A DNA stretch of 64,000 nucleotides from Lumnitzera littorea (Eukaryota > Streptophyta > Magnoliopsida > Myrtales > Combretaceae): positions 38,673,557-38,737,556 of the forward strand of contig JAMXBB010000011.1 of the NCBI GenBank assembly GCA_024138015.1, written 5' to 3'. The notes beneath the pieces are model-generated. The model did no database searches. It saw only the letters and a list, made by a program, of their open reading frames with translations, and had not been told where the DNA came from. Shown piece after piece: positions 33,117 through 44,965 of this stretch. How positions within the stretch are numbered: position 1 is the stretch's first letter; the number at the start of each line of letters is the position of its first letter. Made by a program: the position numbers and the translations under genes.

Positions 33117-34600
33117 ATCTTATATCTTAGAATGTGCGCTCGGCTTCAATTACAAAAAATGATCAACAACCAGTCGTCATAATTAAAGAGCTTAATATCC
33201 ACAGTCGCCATCATTTCTGAGTACAATCTACTAGCACCACGACGTTCGCCTTAGTCCATGTGCTCGAGAATGTATCCAGAAGTTTCAACCTCCCTTGGGC
33301 ATACCCTAACGAAGTTCTCGCCTATGTTGGCTTCTTCCCTGCTCCATGTGCGACCCGATCCAACCCTTTGGAGCCCTACCACTCGTCCTGGATCCTAGCC
33401 AACCTTCTTTGAATCTAGCGACCAAGCTCTGACCAGGTACTTTGCTTCATTTCCGCCTTCCTATTTTACTATTATTTTTTAAATTTGCTTCCAAAAAAGA
33501 AAAAAAAAAAGAAAAATATAGAAAATAAAAAATGTTCTCTTTCTTTTTTCTACATGTTTAGCATTTTAATAATGATTAACCATTGTGTGGACTATAGAAG
33601 TTGTAGTCCGACTGTCTCTTGAAGTTGATTAGGGCATATATTAGATTTTCATAATAAAAAATGAATAGGAAATAAAATAATAAATTTAGCAAAAATTAAT
33701 TAAAAAATAAAAATAAAAACTGTGTGATGATAAAAAATAAGAGTTGGTTGAGTTAGGAGGTAGATCAAAATGTTATCAAAAAGCATGTCAAATGGTAAGT
33801 TAGAAACTTTTCAAAAAATTACTCATAAGATTATTTAGAAAGTTAGCCAAACTATTTTATCACTTAGAAATTTTCATGGTTAATTGAAAAAGAAAAAAAC
33901 ATAAAGTGGTTGCTTTTAAAAGTTAAGGTGTGCTTGAGGCTTTCAAAAAAAGTGGACAAATAAAATTCAGGTTTGACTAGAATTTTTCTCAAATAAAAAT
34001 AAATTGGATAATAACATAAACTTGATGTTTTTTCATAAATAAAATTCGATAAAACACCAAAATTTTCTAAGAAGGAAGTACAATGGTTCAATTCCAGTTA
34101 GTAGAGTCATAGGTATATATGGGATGACATAAAAAAATGAAAAAAAAAATTCTAAAAAAAAAAAGATTGAAATATTAAAAATAAGGTTTAAAAAATAATA
34201 AAAAGTCATTTTTATTTTTTCTTGTTATTTAAGGAATAAATAAGGAAAATTCTAAAATAGGCATCTTAATTAATTTTATGAAAACATCTATGATAATCTC
34301 AAGGTTTTCATAGGTTAACAAATGAGTTTAGAATTTTTGGTTGAATTTTTATATTTAGAAAATTATAGACTAGTATCTAAAGCTAAGATTAATTGAACCA
34401 ATTAGTCTTAATTTCTCCATTTTTTAATTTTGGTTGGTGGTAACTCCAATTTTAAATAGGTTTCCTTAAAATAAAGTTTTACCTTTTAGTTTTACTATCG
34501 AATAACTTATATTAAGTAGACCAAGTTTAATATAAGTTAACTTAAGGAAAAATTTAAAATTATGGCTCAATACCCTCTCTAATACCAATTTGTTAAGGTA
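33117..34600. other. Unassigned DNA with one exon-like patch
   Basis: 33170-33436 is clearly GC-richer than its surroundings. It reads open on the plus strand for about 60 codons (TTTFALVHVLENVSRSFNLP, AYPNEVLAYVGFFPAP) and ends in CTGACCAG/GTACTT, a plausible splice donor. I recognise no family. The rest is A-rich with low-complexity AAAATAAAAA stretches and holds nothing supportable; a 75-residue minus-strand frame at 34091-33864 has no motif. Confidence 0.35.
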
Positions 34601-35990
34601 TCATGGGTTATTGGCCTTAGATCTTAGTTTGGCTGATAATCCTTAGCTAGTTTTGGGGGATTTCAATTTTAAAAGATCCATTGGTGAGCCTCTATGTGGA
34701 AAGATGATGTTGAAGATATCCATAGTTGACTTCTAGAATTTCCTTGATGAGGCTGAGTTAGAGGTATTAGTGAACTGTCCGTAGCTCTTAAACTTTCCAA
34801 GAAGTCGTGCTTCCTCATTGTCTCTAACGTTGTACGATCGTTCTCTAGCTAACATATTTGGAGCTTAATCTGACCCATAAACATCTCCCTTTCAGATTTT
34901 TCTTTTTAATTATGGGTTTAATCATGTGGGTTTTGAGAAATTGGCTGCTAAAACTTGAATCTTGGTATTTAAAGTGTTTAAGATGTTTAAACTGATTTTG
35001 AAGCAGAAGTTTCTTAACTTGAACTAAGGAAGTTCAATTTTATTGAACTTTCTAACATCTCTTCTCGAGTTAAATTAGCTAAAGCCATCTGCAATTTCTT
35101 TGGTCCTCTATCATGTCTTTAGGTAATACTTCACTACTGGTTGAGGACTAGAAGGCAAATAAGGACTATCATTTCTTTAGCAGTGCAGAAGAGAGTTTCT
35201 ACAAACAAAAAGTCACGAGTCACGCGGCTAAAATTAGGTGACAAGAATATAGTTTTTATTTTTTTTCCCCAAAAATCTATAGTAAGTCACTATCCATTGT
35301 CTTCATGTAGAGGATGGGTGTATTGTTAAGGAGGATGAAGAGATTAATGAGGAAGTTATGACTGCTTCAAGAATTTATACTGCGACTGAGATGGAAACCT
35401 TTACTTCTTAGAATCTCGATGACTATCAAATTTAGTTTATTAATGCTCCTTTTACCCTTGATGAAATCATAATAATCTTTTCCACTCCGGACAATGATGA
35501 AGCACAAGGTTAAGATGGCTTCACAGCCAAATTCTTTAAATAGGCATAGGACATAGTAATTAAGAGGATGTAATGGATACAATGTCAAAGTTTCTGGTAT
35601 TGTGTTTTCTTTTGAGGGAGGTAAATTATATGTCATAATGTGTTTACAAGGCTATCTCCAAGGTATTAGTCACTAAAATGAAGTCAATCATTCCCTCACT
35701 TGTGAGAAAGGAGTAATTCGCTTTGTACCTAGAAGATAGATCATTGATAATATTTTTGTTGCAAAAGAACTAATGTCTGGCTATCACCTTAATAGAGGCA
35801 TATTATGCTTTTAAAGGTGAACATACAAAAGGCTTATGACATAATTAATTGGAGCTTTGTACAAAAATTTCTACATTGCACGGGGTTTCTAGGTCACTTT
35901 TGGTCTTTCATTGTCAATTTATTTCTACCAATTTTTCCCTAAACATTAATGGAGAAGTTATGGGGTTTTTTCCTGAACAAAAGAGGCCTT
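34600..35990 (+). pseudogene. LINE (L1-type) endonuclease/reverse transcriptase fragment
   Basis: Non-LTR retrotransposon remnant. The endonuclease motif LVLGDFN is at 34647-34667, followed by FLDEAELEVL. A linker carries KSRVTRLKLGDKN (35210-35250), typical of plant LINEs. The RT begins near 35450 (FTLDEII, then DGFTAKFFK at 35514-35540). It continues with FVPRR..IIDNIFVAKELMSGYHLNRG (35715-35810), LKVNIQKAYDIINWSFVQKF (35815-35875) and KRGLRQ (35975-35993). In the IQKAYD motif the Asp of the usual KVD is Asn, a G-to-A change that removes a catalytic residue. The copy ends before the YADD box. Many frameshifts and stops; no 3' poly(A) or target duplication seen. Confidence 0.85.
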
Positions 35991-36380
35991 AGGCAACTAT
36001 GCTTGGACCACCCGCCCAATGTTTATCCCTGGGCAAATCTGGCGTGAGAGTGTCCAAATAAGAAAACTTGTAAAATTTCTACCGATGATCATTACTTAAA
36101 TGTGAGAGAAACATGTGCTCATTTGTTTACTTACCCCTTAATTAAATCCCTTTTGTTTATGAAAAATGAAATTATGCTAATATCTATGCATTGGTTCATT
36201 CATCAATACACTTGTACCGTGTGTCTATAATTTAAGATTGTGAAGCATAACACTCCATCTTGTCTCAATTGGTAATTACTTTAATTCATTTTATTTTTGG
36301 AAAGTAAATTTTTGGTTTTCAATGTTTACCCACTTATTGAGCCCTTAACATTTTTTTTATTAAGTAAGTTCTTTCTCTAC
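35991..36380. other. Unassigned junction between LINE and LTR fragment
   Basis: Contains a short GC-richer piece (36010-36060) and otherwise AT-rich DNA. Nothing recognised. Confidence 0.4.
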
Positions 36381-39300
36381 CACTACCGTTTAAGTAAGTT
36401 ATTAAGCTTTATTAACAAACATGTAATCTAGCAACATACAAAATGAATACATAAGTAGTTAATACAAGCAATATATTCACGGGGCTTTAAAACTATGGAA
36501 AGTATAGATTTACATAGTTTATATACCAATCACCTCATAGCTAATTATACGGAACACCTCACCTTATCCACAAAAGATCGTTTGTAGGCATTATCTTGAT
36601 AGATGGAACTTAACCATTACCCTAATCGAAAAAAAATAGTAAATCAATAACCAAGTGGAGCCCAATTAAGGCCATCCACTATAAATAGTTAATATGTCAC
36701 CCTCCAGGCTCACTATCAATGAATCCATGTAGTGCCCTACCAGGTAAACTATGCAAGTCTCAACTAAGGCAACTCACGTCAATCAACTGAAGATAATCTA
36801 CTAATTTTGCCTTAACAAGTAAAATGTCATGAATGACTTTTATGAGCACTTACCAAGTTGATAAATTTTTCTTTGAATCGTAAAACATTTCAAAAATGCA
36901 TTTTGTAAATCTTTCATAAAACTTAGCAAAGTTATAAACATCCTAATCAATAATTATTAGATCATAAAAATACAATAGGTATATTTGGTTAATTTGGCTA
37001 AATATTTAAATTTACCAATTTAGCAAAGCCAGCACACAGATGTTGGTATACAAAATAACCAGTTACTTAGATAGACAATGGAAGGGAAACAATAAAGCAC
37101 CAAGCAATTATTAGTAGCAATTCATCACAACTACCTTAACTAACTTGTTTGCCTATTTGTCCTTTAAATTATAAATCAAGTCACCTAAAACATAATAATA
37201 ATATCTACACAAGTAATTGGAAAAAGTTTTCTTCAAAAACTTAAGAGTCTACCTAATTACTGATGCCCATCATAAATTTTCGGGTGCGATTAAGACCTAT
37301 TTTTGTTATAACATATTTATTTTAAGTCCGTTTTTCACATTCTCATAGTTAATTTCATAAGATTTCAGCTGTACTTTTGCATGGTATGATCCATTTTAGG
37401 AGTTGAGACCTACAACCATAAGTTTGGATAAGGGTTTAATTCAAATTTTATGTGTTCCCCTTTTAACTAACTTAATTTTCTAGTTCAATTAAGTTTTTAA
37501 GTGTATAAGGTATTGTTTAGGTCATTTATTATTATTAATTGGGCTCTTATACAATTACTGGGCTTAAAATAATCAAGCTTTATTTAAGTCTTTACCTATG
37601 AGCCTTCTATTAATTTACTTAGTCTTTTCAAGTTTTAATTTAAGGATATTTGGGTTTATTTTGGACTTAAGGCTTATTTCATGTTAATGGGTTTAGTTTA
37701 TTTATTTTTGGGTCTTTAATGCATTATTCCAAGCCTAATAAATTAGATAAGCCAATTCAATTTTAGGTCTATGCTCATCTCTAATGATTTTAGGCCTTAA
37801 ACTACTCTTTTCAGTTAGTTATGGGCTTAATGTATATCTAGGCTTATTATGAACTCTCTAAATCACTTAATAGACTTAGTAGGGTCCTTAATTAGGACAT
37901 ACATATGGCATGCCTACTGGTTATGGGCTTCAAGTACACCTAAGGCTTGATTTATGAGCCATTTAACTCATTTTAAGTCCAATTTACGTCCTAAGACTCT
38001 AAACTTATATCTAACCTATTCGAATGGGATAAATATCTTATTGAGCTTACTAAATGACCCATTTAACACATAATTTTAGATCAACTCATATCAGTTAAGT
38101 GGGTTTCCAATTAATCTTCTTAAGCCTACAATCTATTTTGAGCTTAAACATGCACTCTAAGCCTTATTTCGCCACTTATCTCATAATTTTAATTCCTAAA
38201 CCTTATTTATCATTAATAAATCATGTTATTGGGATAATGTGTTTAAATGTACAACTGGTTCATGCAATATTGGTGGTGATTCCAAGGGGTTTTCCTTAGA
38301 GATTTTGCTCAACTATTATTTATTTTGTTTTGACATGTTATAATCCAACTAGAATGCATTCTAAATTAGATTAAACTTGAATAACATGAGAAAATTTGAA
38401 AATGTAGTTGGGGAACAATACATAAGTGTCGTAGCAAGGGGAAGTTCTAAGCTTCCAAGGTGATTTTTCTAACATTATAATATGATACTAACTAGTTTGA
38501 CTTCCAAACATCATTAGATAATTACATTATGTTCATTACACTTGAATTCTATAAAAATGCATATGCATGAGCCTATAAACATGGTAAATAAAGTCGACAT
38601 ATTGAGGATCTTTTCTCTAGTTTCTAGATCTAAGAATCATGGTCATAAACTAAATTAGGATGAAAGTTAGAAAAGTGCAATTTTACCTTAGTGGAAATTT
38701 GAAAGGTCTCCTTTCACTTCATTTTTAGTCGATGAAACAAACTCCTTAGGTAAGGCGTATTTCTCAACTAGAAAGGGAGGAGTGTAAGTGAGCAAATGCA
38801 AGTGGTAGCAAGTTGTTTAGAGGTGATGGTAGGTGGTTGTGCCTTCGAGCACTCTAGTACAAATGTAGATCTAAGATTATTTTTACCTTCCTTTTTTTTT
38901 TTTTTGTGTGTGTGTTTTGAGAGAGTGTTTCTAGAGTTTATTATAGAGAAGAAAATAAAATGAAAATGCAAATGGATAGGGTAGTAATGGTTGATTATGA
39001 GTGTGTGTATGTATACTAGGGAGCAAATCTTTTCTCTTTTCGGTAACATGTTATAAGCACAAGTGTAGGCCAATAGCTATTCATGATTTTTGCCAATCGA
39101 GACAATGATTTGTCTACTAAAGGTGAGTGATCCCCTGTTTCGCAATTAATTATCTTATCCCATATGATTAATTGTGATTATCTTTAGCTAATTTTAATGC
39201 ATGAATGCATATAGATGATTACAATGCAATTTAAGTTTTTTATCTAATCACTAGTGCATTACCATCATTAGACACATTTTAAGGTTTTTCATATTTAACT

Positions 39301-39895
39301 AAGTTAATCAAGCCTATTAGATCATTTTATCTAATTAATTTAGGGTTTTCAAGGGTTGGAATTAATTATCACTAATCAATTACAATTTGGAAGGTATATT
39401 AGGGCTTTTAAGTGATTTAGTGAATTATTAGTAATTAATGAATAGCTCAGCTATATAATTGGAGTTTATTAATTAAATTTGGGATTTTGACACTAAATTA
39501 GAGTTCTATAGCTGAATTAGGGTTTTTTTTTTTTTTTTTTTGCATATTAGGATTTTAAGGCTCTGAAGGTATGCTTACGATTTTACTTTTAGTTTTTAGC
39601 AAATATATCATTAGGGGTAAATTAGTAATTCAATTAATTTATTACCTTAATTGAATTAATTTGATTGATCGCTATTATTTGAAGATATGTCCAACCATTC
39701 ATTATCATGTTTATGCAACTTTACATAATTCGAGTTAAATGTTTTAATTTAAAGTTTTTATTCAATTTGGGATTTTAATTTATGATTACACGTACCTAGG
39801 TTTAGGGATTTTATATGCAATTAGTGTTTTTTGAACTTTATCTCTAAGTTTTTCGAGCTGATTTTTAGTTTTTGGTTAGGGTTTTTAATGTAAAC
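36381..39895 (-). repeat. Long-LTR fragment A' of gag-only family
   Basis: Homologous, in order and over almost its full length, to 48160-55000 once the 3.4 kb insertion in that copy is removed. Examples are 36390-36700 against 48170-48480, 37300-37450 against 49110-49260, and 38400-39500 against 53520-54620. It lacks the first 450 bp and the last 100 bp of the LTR. The right end abuts the next LTR at 39896. Orientation is minus, by analogy with the dated copies. Plus-strand (TGTG)n and T-runs occur at 38890-38925. Confidence 0.75.
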
Positions 39896-42800
39896 TATAG
39901 CGACCCTAGGAGGGGCCTAGTAGTACTGTCTAAAATTTCCATATCACGTGTGTACCCATGATAAGAAAATCGCCTTGCAAGTCAGAGATTGCAAGACTCT
40001 AAATAGTTATTTGCTAGAGTCTTCAATTTTAGTTCATTGACTCATTATATAATACACATAATTATGGATATCCATTTTTCCACAATTCCTCAGAACCACA
40101 GAGAATCGGTATCCCTTACCAAAATAATGAAATAAGATAGACAATTTTAGAAAATTCTAAACTTACTAAAGACACCAAACTTGATTGAAATATTAGTCAT
40201 TTTTCGGAACATTCTAAATTAACTACACAAGCTTGTCACCATACTGATTCAATGGTAGCACTCTGCACTCGATTCTTATCCCATTCCCAACTATCGATCA
40301 ACCTGCAAGGAAAAGAACTGTTGGGGTGTAAGCTTACGCTTAGTGAGATAATTACCCTCCTCAATACCACATGGCAAAATTTATTAGATGCACAATCATA
40401 TGAATGCATGAACAATCAGTATGCCAAACAACGCATGCAGTGACCTAGGAACTGCATACGACTCAGAATTATGCCCCCTGAGGTCGGGGTTTAGAGATAA
40501 TTAACCAATCGAAACCAAAATCCGGGTTCTAGACCTTGGGTTTTATTTCATTAGCACTATTGTGCTTAAGTCAAAACAAAACTAAATATATATTTACATA
40601 TATTTACTTTCACTATCGAGTAATAAATCATATTTTCAAAATCCTAAGTTTAGCGGTGTGGTGGCTTCCGCAATCCACAAACACACGCCCTAAGCAGAAG
40701 CCACAAGACTCGGCCCTTAGCCGACGGTTGGCGTCTCCCAGCGCCTAGTAAGCCCATCAGCTTAAGACAGAGACTCAATATATATGATGGCGTAGTTAGT
40801 GCCCAATCCTGCAGGAAACTCGTATTCCTGTAAGTCCCCTCCCATCTTCTGCGTGAAGTGGCAGTCGGTGTTATCCGTATACAATATGGGGTATGCATGA
40901 CTCATTTGATTTCTTAATCGTATAAGTGATTAACTCGATTTTCAGGGTGATCAGACAATTTCATTCCATACGATTCATATGTATATATAATGCAAGCAAT
41001 TCCCCTTATTAAATATAATTAACAAGTCATCACATTCATCCACAAATTCATACACATGCATCTCCCATATCCCACAAGCATCCAAATTTATATATATAAG
41101 TTTAGGTACGTCTATTCTACAAGCACAATCAAGTAAAGAGTCATCGGGAATTTACTCACTCTGCCATGTGGGTCAATCAAAGTAATCCAGAGGCAAGTCG
41201 TCTCCGTAAACAGTGTCCCCTGGTCATTGAAATAATTTTTATAAGGAATTGAAACAAACTTAAGAAACTAAGTAAATTTTTCTTTAGTTTATACTCTTGA
41301 CTAGTTTTCAAAATTTTTCCTGGTTTTTACCTAAAGTTCAATTGCGTATAACTTTTTCGTTTTAAATCCGATTTTTATGATCTTATAGTCAATCTTCATC
41401 GTTTTCGAGTGTACTTTAACGTGGTAAGGTTAGATTTTCAAAATGAGGTATACAATTCTGTCCATGGGTCAGAACAGTAGCGTTCCTCATGTGTTGGAGT
41501 GTTTTTGGGCCTTGTTTGGTAAATGGGCTTTTTGATAACTTGAGAAATTCTTTGGGCTTGGTCTTTAGATTTTATCCTAAGCTTAAAATACTCCTTGAGA
41601 TCAGGTTTACAACTTTGATTTATTTTCCTAAGGCTAACAACCACTTCTTGGGCCCTTTAGTGGGCTTAAGTTGTCAAATGGGTTTGTTTTTGGTTCAAAC
41701 TAAAGTTAATGACTTTGGTGGGCTTATGGGGCCTTAGGTGGATTTCTTATGGGCTTCAAAACAACTTCTCTTAGTACTTTAAGGTGCTGGTCAGATTTTT
41801 ATTGAAGGCCCAACTTAGAGTTCTAGACTTGTTTTGAAAGTTTTAAGCTCGGTTTCGAGTTTTAGGCTTTGTATGCTTATCATACTTGCTTTGGTTAATC
41901 TTTTCACTTTGTTCATTCACTTTTATCATATTTTTAGGCTTCTTTCTCCCACGTTCCAGATCTGTTCATGATGGTCCCAAAGGGTCCTTACTTGGTTTTT
42001 CAACTTGTTTCATCATTTCCTTAAGTTTAGGTGGTAGATTATGCACTTAACTACTTGTGTACAAATCTTAACTTAAGTTTTCTTCCATCAAATGATCCTT
42101 TAACTCATGCTCCACATAAAGAAATAAAAAATCTTATACTTAATACAACTCCCATATCATAGCTCATGTCATACAAAGTTGGTTTCTTTATAAAACTTTA
42201 TGTGATGGATTTTTCCTTAACTTAAGTCTAGATTTAAGCATGTTTAACTTAATAGAAACAAAATCAACATCCAAATGACTATGGAACCTTCACGTCCAGC
42301 ATGCTCATCCTCCATTAAAGTTCTCATTTCAAGATTTTCTTAACTTAAAATCTCCCATTCAAAGCATTAAACAAATGTCCATACAAAACACCAACTTTAT
42401 ATGCTCATATTTCAACTTCATGTAAGGGTTTTAGGATTTGTTTCTTAAAACGATTTTTGGTGCTATAACAACTCAAACCTTACTCATATCTTTAAGAAAT
42501 CCAAGTCTCCTAACATAAATAGTAATCCACATATCACAAGAAACACTTACTCGTCCTTAACGCAAAGTTTGGTGGTTATGCACTAAGGTTCCACTTAAGC
42601 CTTTAACTTTGCCTCTTCCTTTTAGCTACCTTTTGAAACCCGAATCTTTTGCTCTTTTGGAATAGGGTTTATGGAAGATTCTAATGGTCTTAAAAGGCCT
42701 TAGATGGTGAAAGAAAATTACACAAGAACAAGAGAAAAAAATGCCGTGAGTGAAGTTTCAAAATGGAAGAAAAATGGATTTTGTGGGGTAAGGTTGTTTC

Positions 42801-43707
42801 CCCTTTTTATGTTTATTTCAAAAGAGAGAAAGATGAAGTGAAAGTGAAATTGAAAGGGAGAGAAATGGTGGAAAGTTTGGCCGGTTGGGAATGGAGAGAG
42901 AAGGACTGTTTAAATGTCTTGAAAGTGTTGTCTTATAGCTTACAAAAAGTCAACAATTGCAACTCTTGATGATGTAAGCATTAAGGGGTGAATAGTGATG
43001 TGTAAGAAAAAGTTATTGATGGTTGAAAGACAAGAGTATGGCCCCCCTTTCCTCCTTGTTTAAATTTTCCATTTAATGTCTTTTGGGGTCTTGGAATGGT
43101 CTTGTCTCATTTATTAAAGTTAAGCTTATGAAATCTTGTGAAAAATTGTCTATATGTAGTATAAGTGAAGAGGTGATAAGGAAATTGTCTTATCACTAGA
43201 TTTTGATAAGTTATCAATTGATAAATGATTCCAACTCTCAATTGATAAGTTATCTAAGGTGATTGGTTGGTCTACTTATTTATGTGTAAGGCTTATGCAT
43301 GAAGATAAGGGCATAGCCTTATAGAAAATTGTTTTAGGATTTTTATCTTACATTGTTTTATGATTTATGATTTGATTTTTGTAGAATTATGAAATTTTCT
43401 AAAGTTGAATGAAATTATTCAAATTAAATTATCGATTAATTATTTAGGGTTAAAATTCCTTAATGGTTTTAAGGTTTAGGGTTTTAAGTAGCTTTAGAGC
43501 TCGCAGTTCTTCAAGCTCGGGTTTTATTGACAATTGGCTTTTGAATTATAAAAATTTAATTCATTTCTAAACATAAACTTAAGTTTTTAGTTTAGTTGAT
43601 CTTTAGGAACGTTCGGAAGGTACTCTTAATCAAGTCTTAGGCCCACTAAAAGTAGGGTTTACATAAACATTATCTAAGTTCAAAATGTAAAGTTTGTGAG
43701 GTTTACA
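39896..43707 (-). repeat. Long LTR A (3' LTR) of gag-only element
   Basis: About 3.8 kb. The left end (TATAGCGACCCTAGG) aligns with 47703 (TGTAGTACCCT) and 62090 (TGTCATGATCCT). The right end, GAGGTTTACA, is followed at once by a polypurine tract on the minus strand. A minus-strand CATTTAAACAG near 42921-42911, followed by a CT-rich leader, could be the promoter. The stretch 40440-40900 is the close counterpart of 62650-63020 in LTR C. Short open frames inside (for example 42763-42969) are not genes. Confidence 0.75.
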
Positions 43708-43730
43708 GCCTTTCCCCTTACAAAAAGTTT
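43708..43730 (-). other. Polypurine tract next to LTR A
   Basis: The minus strand reads TTTTGTAAGGGGAAAGGC immediately before the LTR start TGTAAACC. It follows TTTCAGGGACAAAAC, the typical end of chromovirus-like gypsy internal regions. This fixes orientation and LTR edge. Confidence 0.75.
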
Positions 43731-44124
43731 TGTCCCTGAAACTTGATCATAAGGGTTCTTTTCATTGTAGTATCCCTATGTTATCTTCCAATTCATACAT
43801 TAAATCTTAACTCATGACCTAAGGATGCACATTTTAAGAGGATTTTTGAGTAAATAGGATATTATATTAATCGAACAAATTTGATCATAAATTTATATAT
43901 GGATTTTTATCCTAAGGTCTCTACTTTTATCATCACTCTATTAGCATTCACATATAAAACAAAAATGTTCTTTAACCATAGTCAATACATAGTTCTTTAC
44001 AATGATTCTACTTTTTAAACATCATAATAAATCTATGAAATCTTCCTTGAAAAACATAGTCTTCCCATAATAATAATACTTATTCTTAAGGTTCCTTTAG
44101 GAATCACTCAGTTTCTCCTAAGCC
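43731..44124 (-). other. Internal non-coding stretch between gag and polypurine tract
   Basis: Only about 400 bp separate the gag end from the polypurine tract, where a full element would have some 3-4 kb of pol. No pol motif is present. The homologous stretch of the second copy (55115-55500) has the same structure. Confidence 0.6.
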
Positions 44125-44965
44125 TCTCACTTTTGATAGCACTTAGAAATGTCATGTTTGTGTTTCCCACAATTGTGACACATTACTGCATTTTTCCTTT
44201 TAAAACACATTTTCACTTTATATCTAGCCTTCCTACAATAAGAATACTTACCCTTTAATTGTGGGCGATCTTTCAAGTGACATTCTTTGCCACATTTCCA
44301 ATAACATACTCAGAATCACTTCTTTTAAATCAATCCATCTCCTTGCAATCCCAACATCTCGCTTGGTCTTTTATAGCCTTCATCAACATCTTCCACTTAT
44401 TGCATGCATCTTCCTTTTCTAGCCATTCTAGGAACTCATTTTTAGCATATTTTATTATTCTTATCTTCTCAACAACTTCATCTTAATCCCTTGGTCAAAA
44501 CTCTTTCAATTTGCCTCGAGTTTTTAGATCTAGTCCTAGCATGAATACTCTTATATGAATGTGGTTATTGCCTCTCAATTTAGTACAAGTAAGGTGCATC
44601 AATCTTCTAAACCTACATTCATATTCACTGATGCTCATATTCTATCTCTATATGAGAAGTAAGTCTTCTTAGAGTTTCTGTCATAGACTATTTGGGATGT
44701 GCTTCTTCAAAAATTCCTCCCTTAACCCATCCAAAGTAATAGGTTGGGGCACAGTCCTATTCTTGAAATCCCACCATATTCTTGCATCCTTATGTAGCAT
44801 AAAAGTTTTATAGATTGCCTTCATGTCCTTTGAAATTTCATAGATCTTAAAGGAATGCTCAATTTGAGCCAATTAATCTTCCATGTCAACCGGATTATCG
44901 AGTTTACTTTCAAAGTACTTGTTTACCTTGATGAACTTAGAAGGCATTATCCTATGAGGTTCCAT
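44125..44965 (-). pseudogene. Gypsy gag pseudogene, element 1
   Basis: Begins at an ATG at 44965-44963 (MEPHRIMPSKFIKVNKYFES) and ends at a stop at 44127-44125. That is about 280 codons, near the size of a bare gag. The capsid part (44872-44681) has MAQIEHSFKIYEIS, ARIWWDFKNRT, ITLDGLREEFLKKHIP and then ISEYECRFRRL, like Del/Tekay gag. The C-terminus carries a perfect zinc knuckle CHNCGKHKHDISKC (C-x2-C-x4-H-x4-C, near 44170), with a degenerate CRK...C piece before it. Stops and frameshifts interrupt it. No protease or RT follows; the LTR comes next. Such gag-only LTR elements are known as TR-GAGs. Confidence 0.75.

Noticed and set aside
25785..33193. 13 bp repeat as definite MULE target duplication
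   Set aside because: MULEs usually duplicate about 9 bp, and the candidate inverted ends lie well inside these positions; kept only as a low-interest observation.
42763..42969. 68-residue Lys/Glu-rich open frame
   Set aside because: Inside long LTR A, antisense to the presumed promoter and leader; low-complexity composition.
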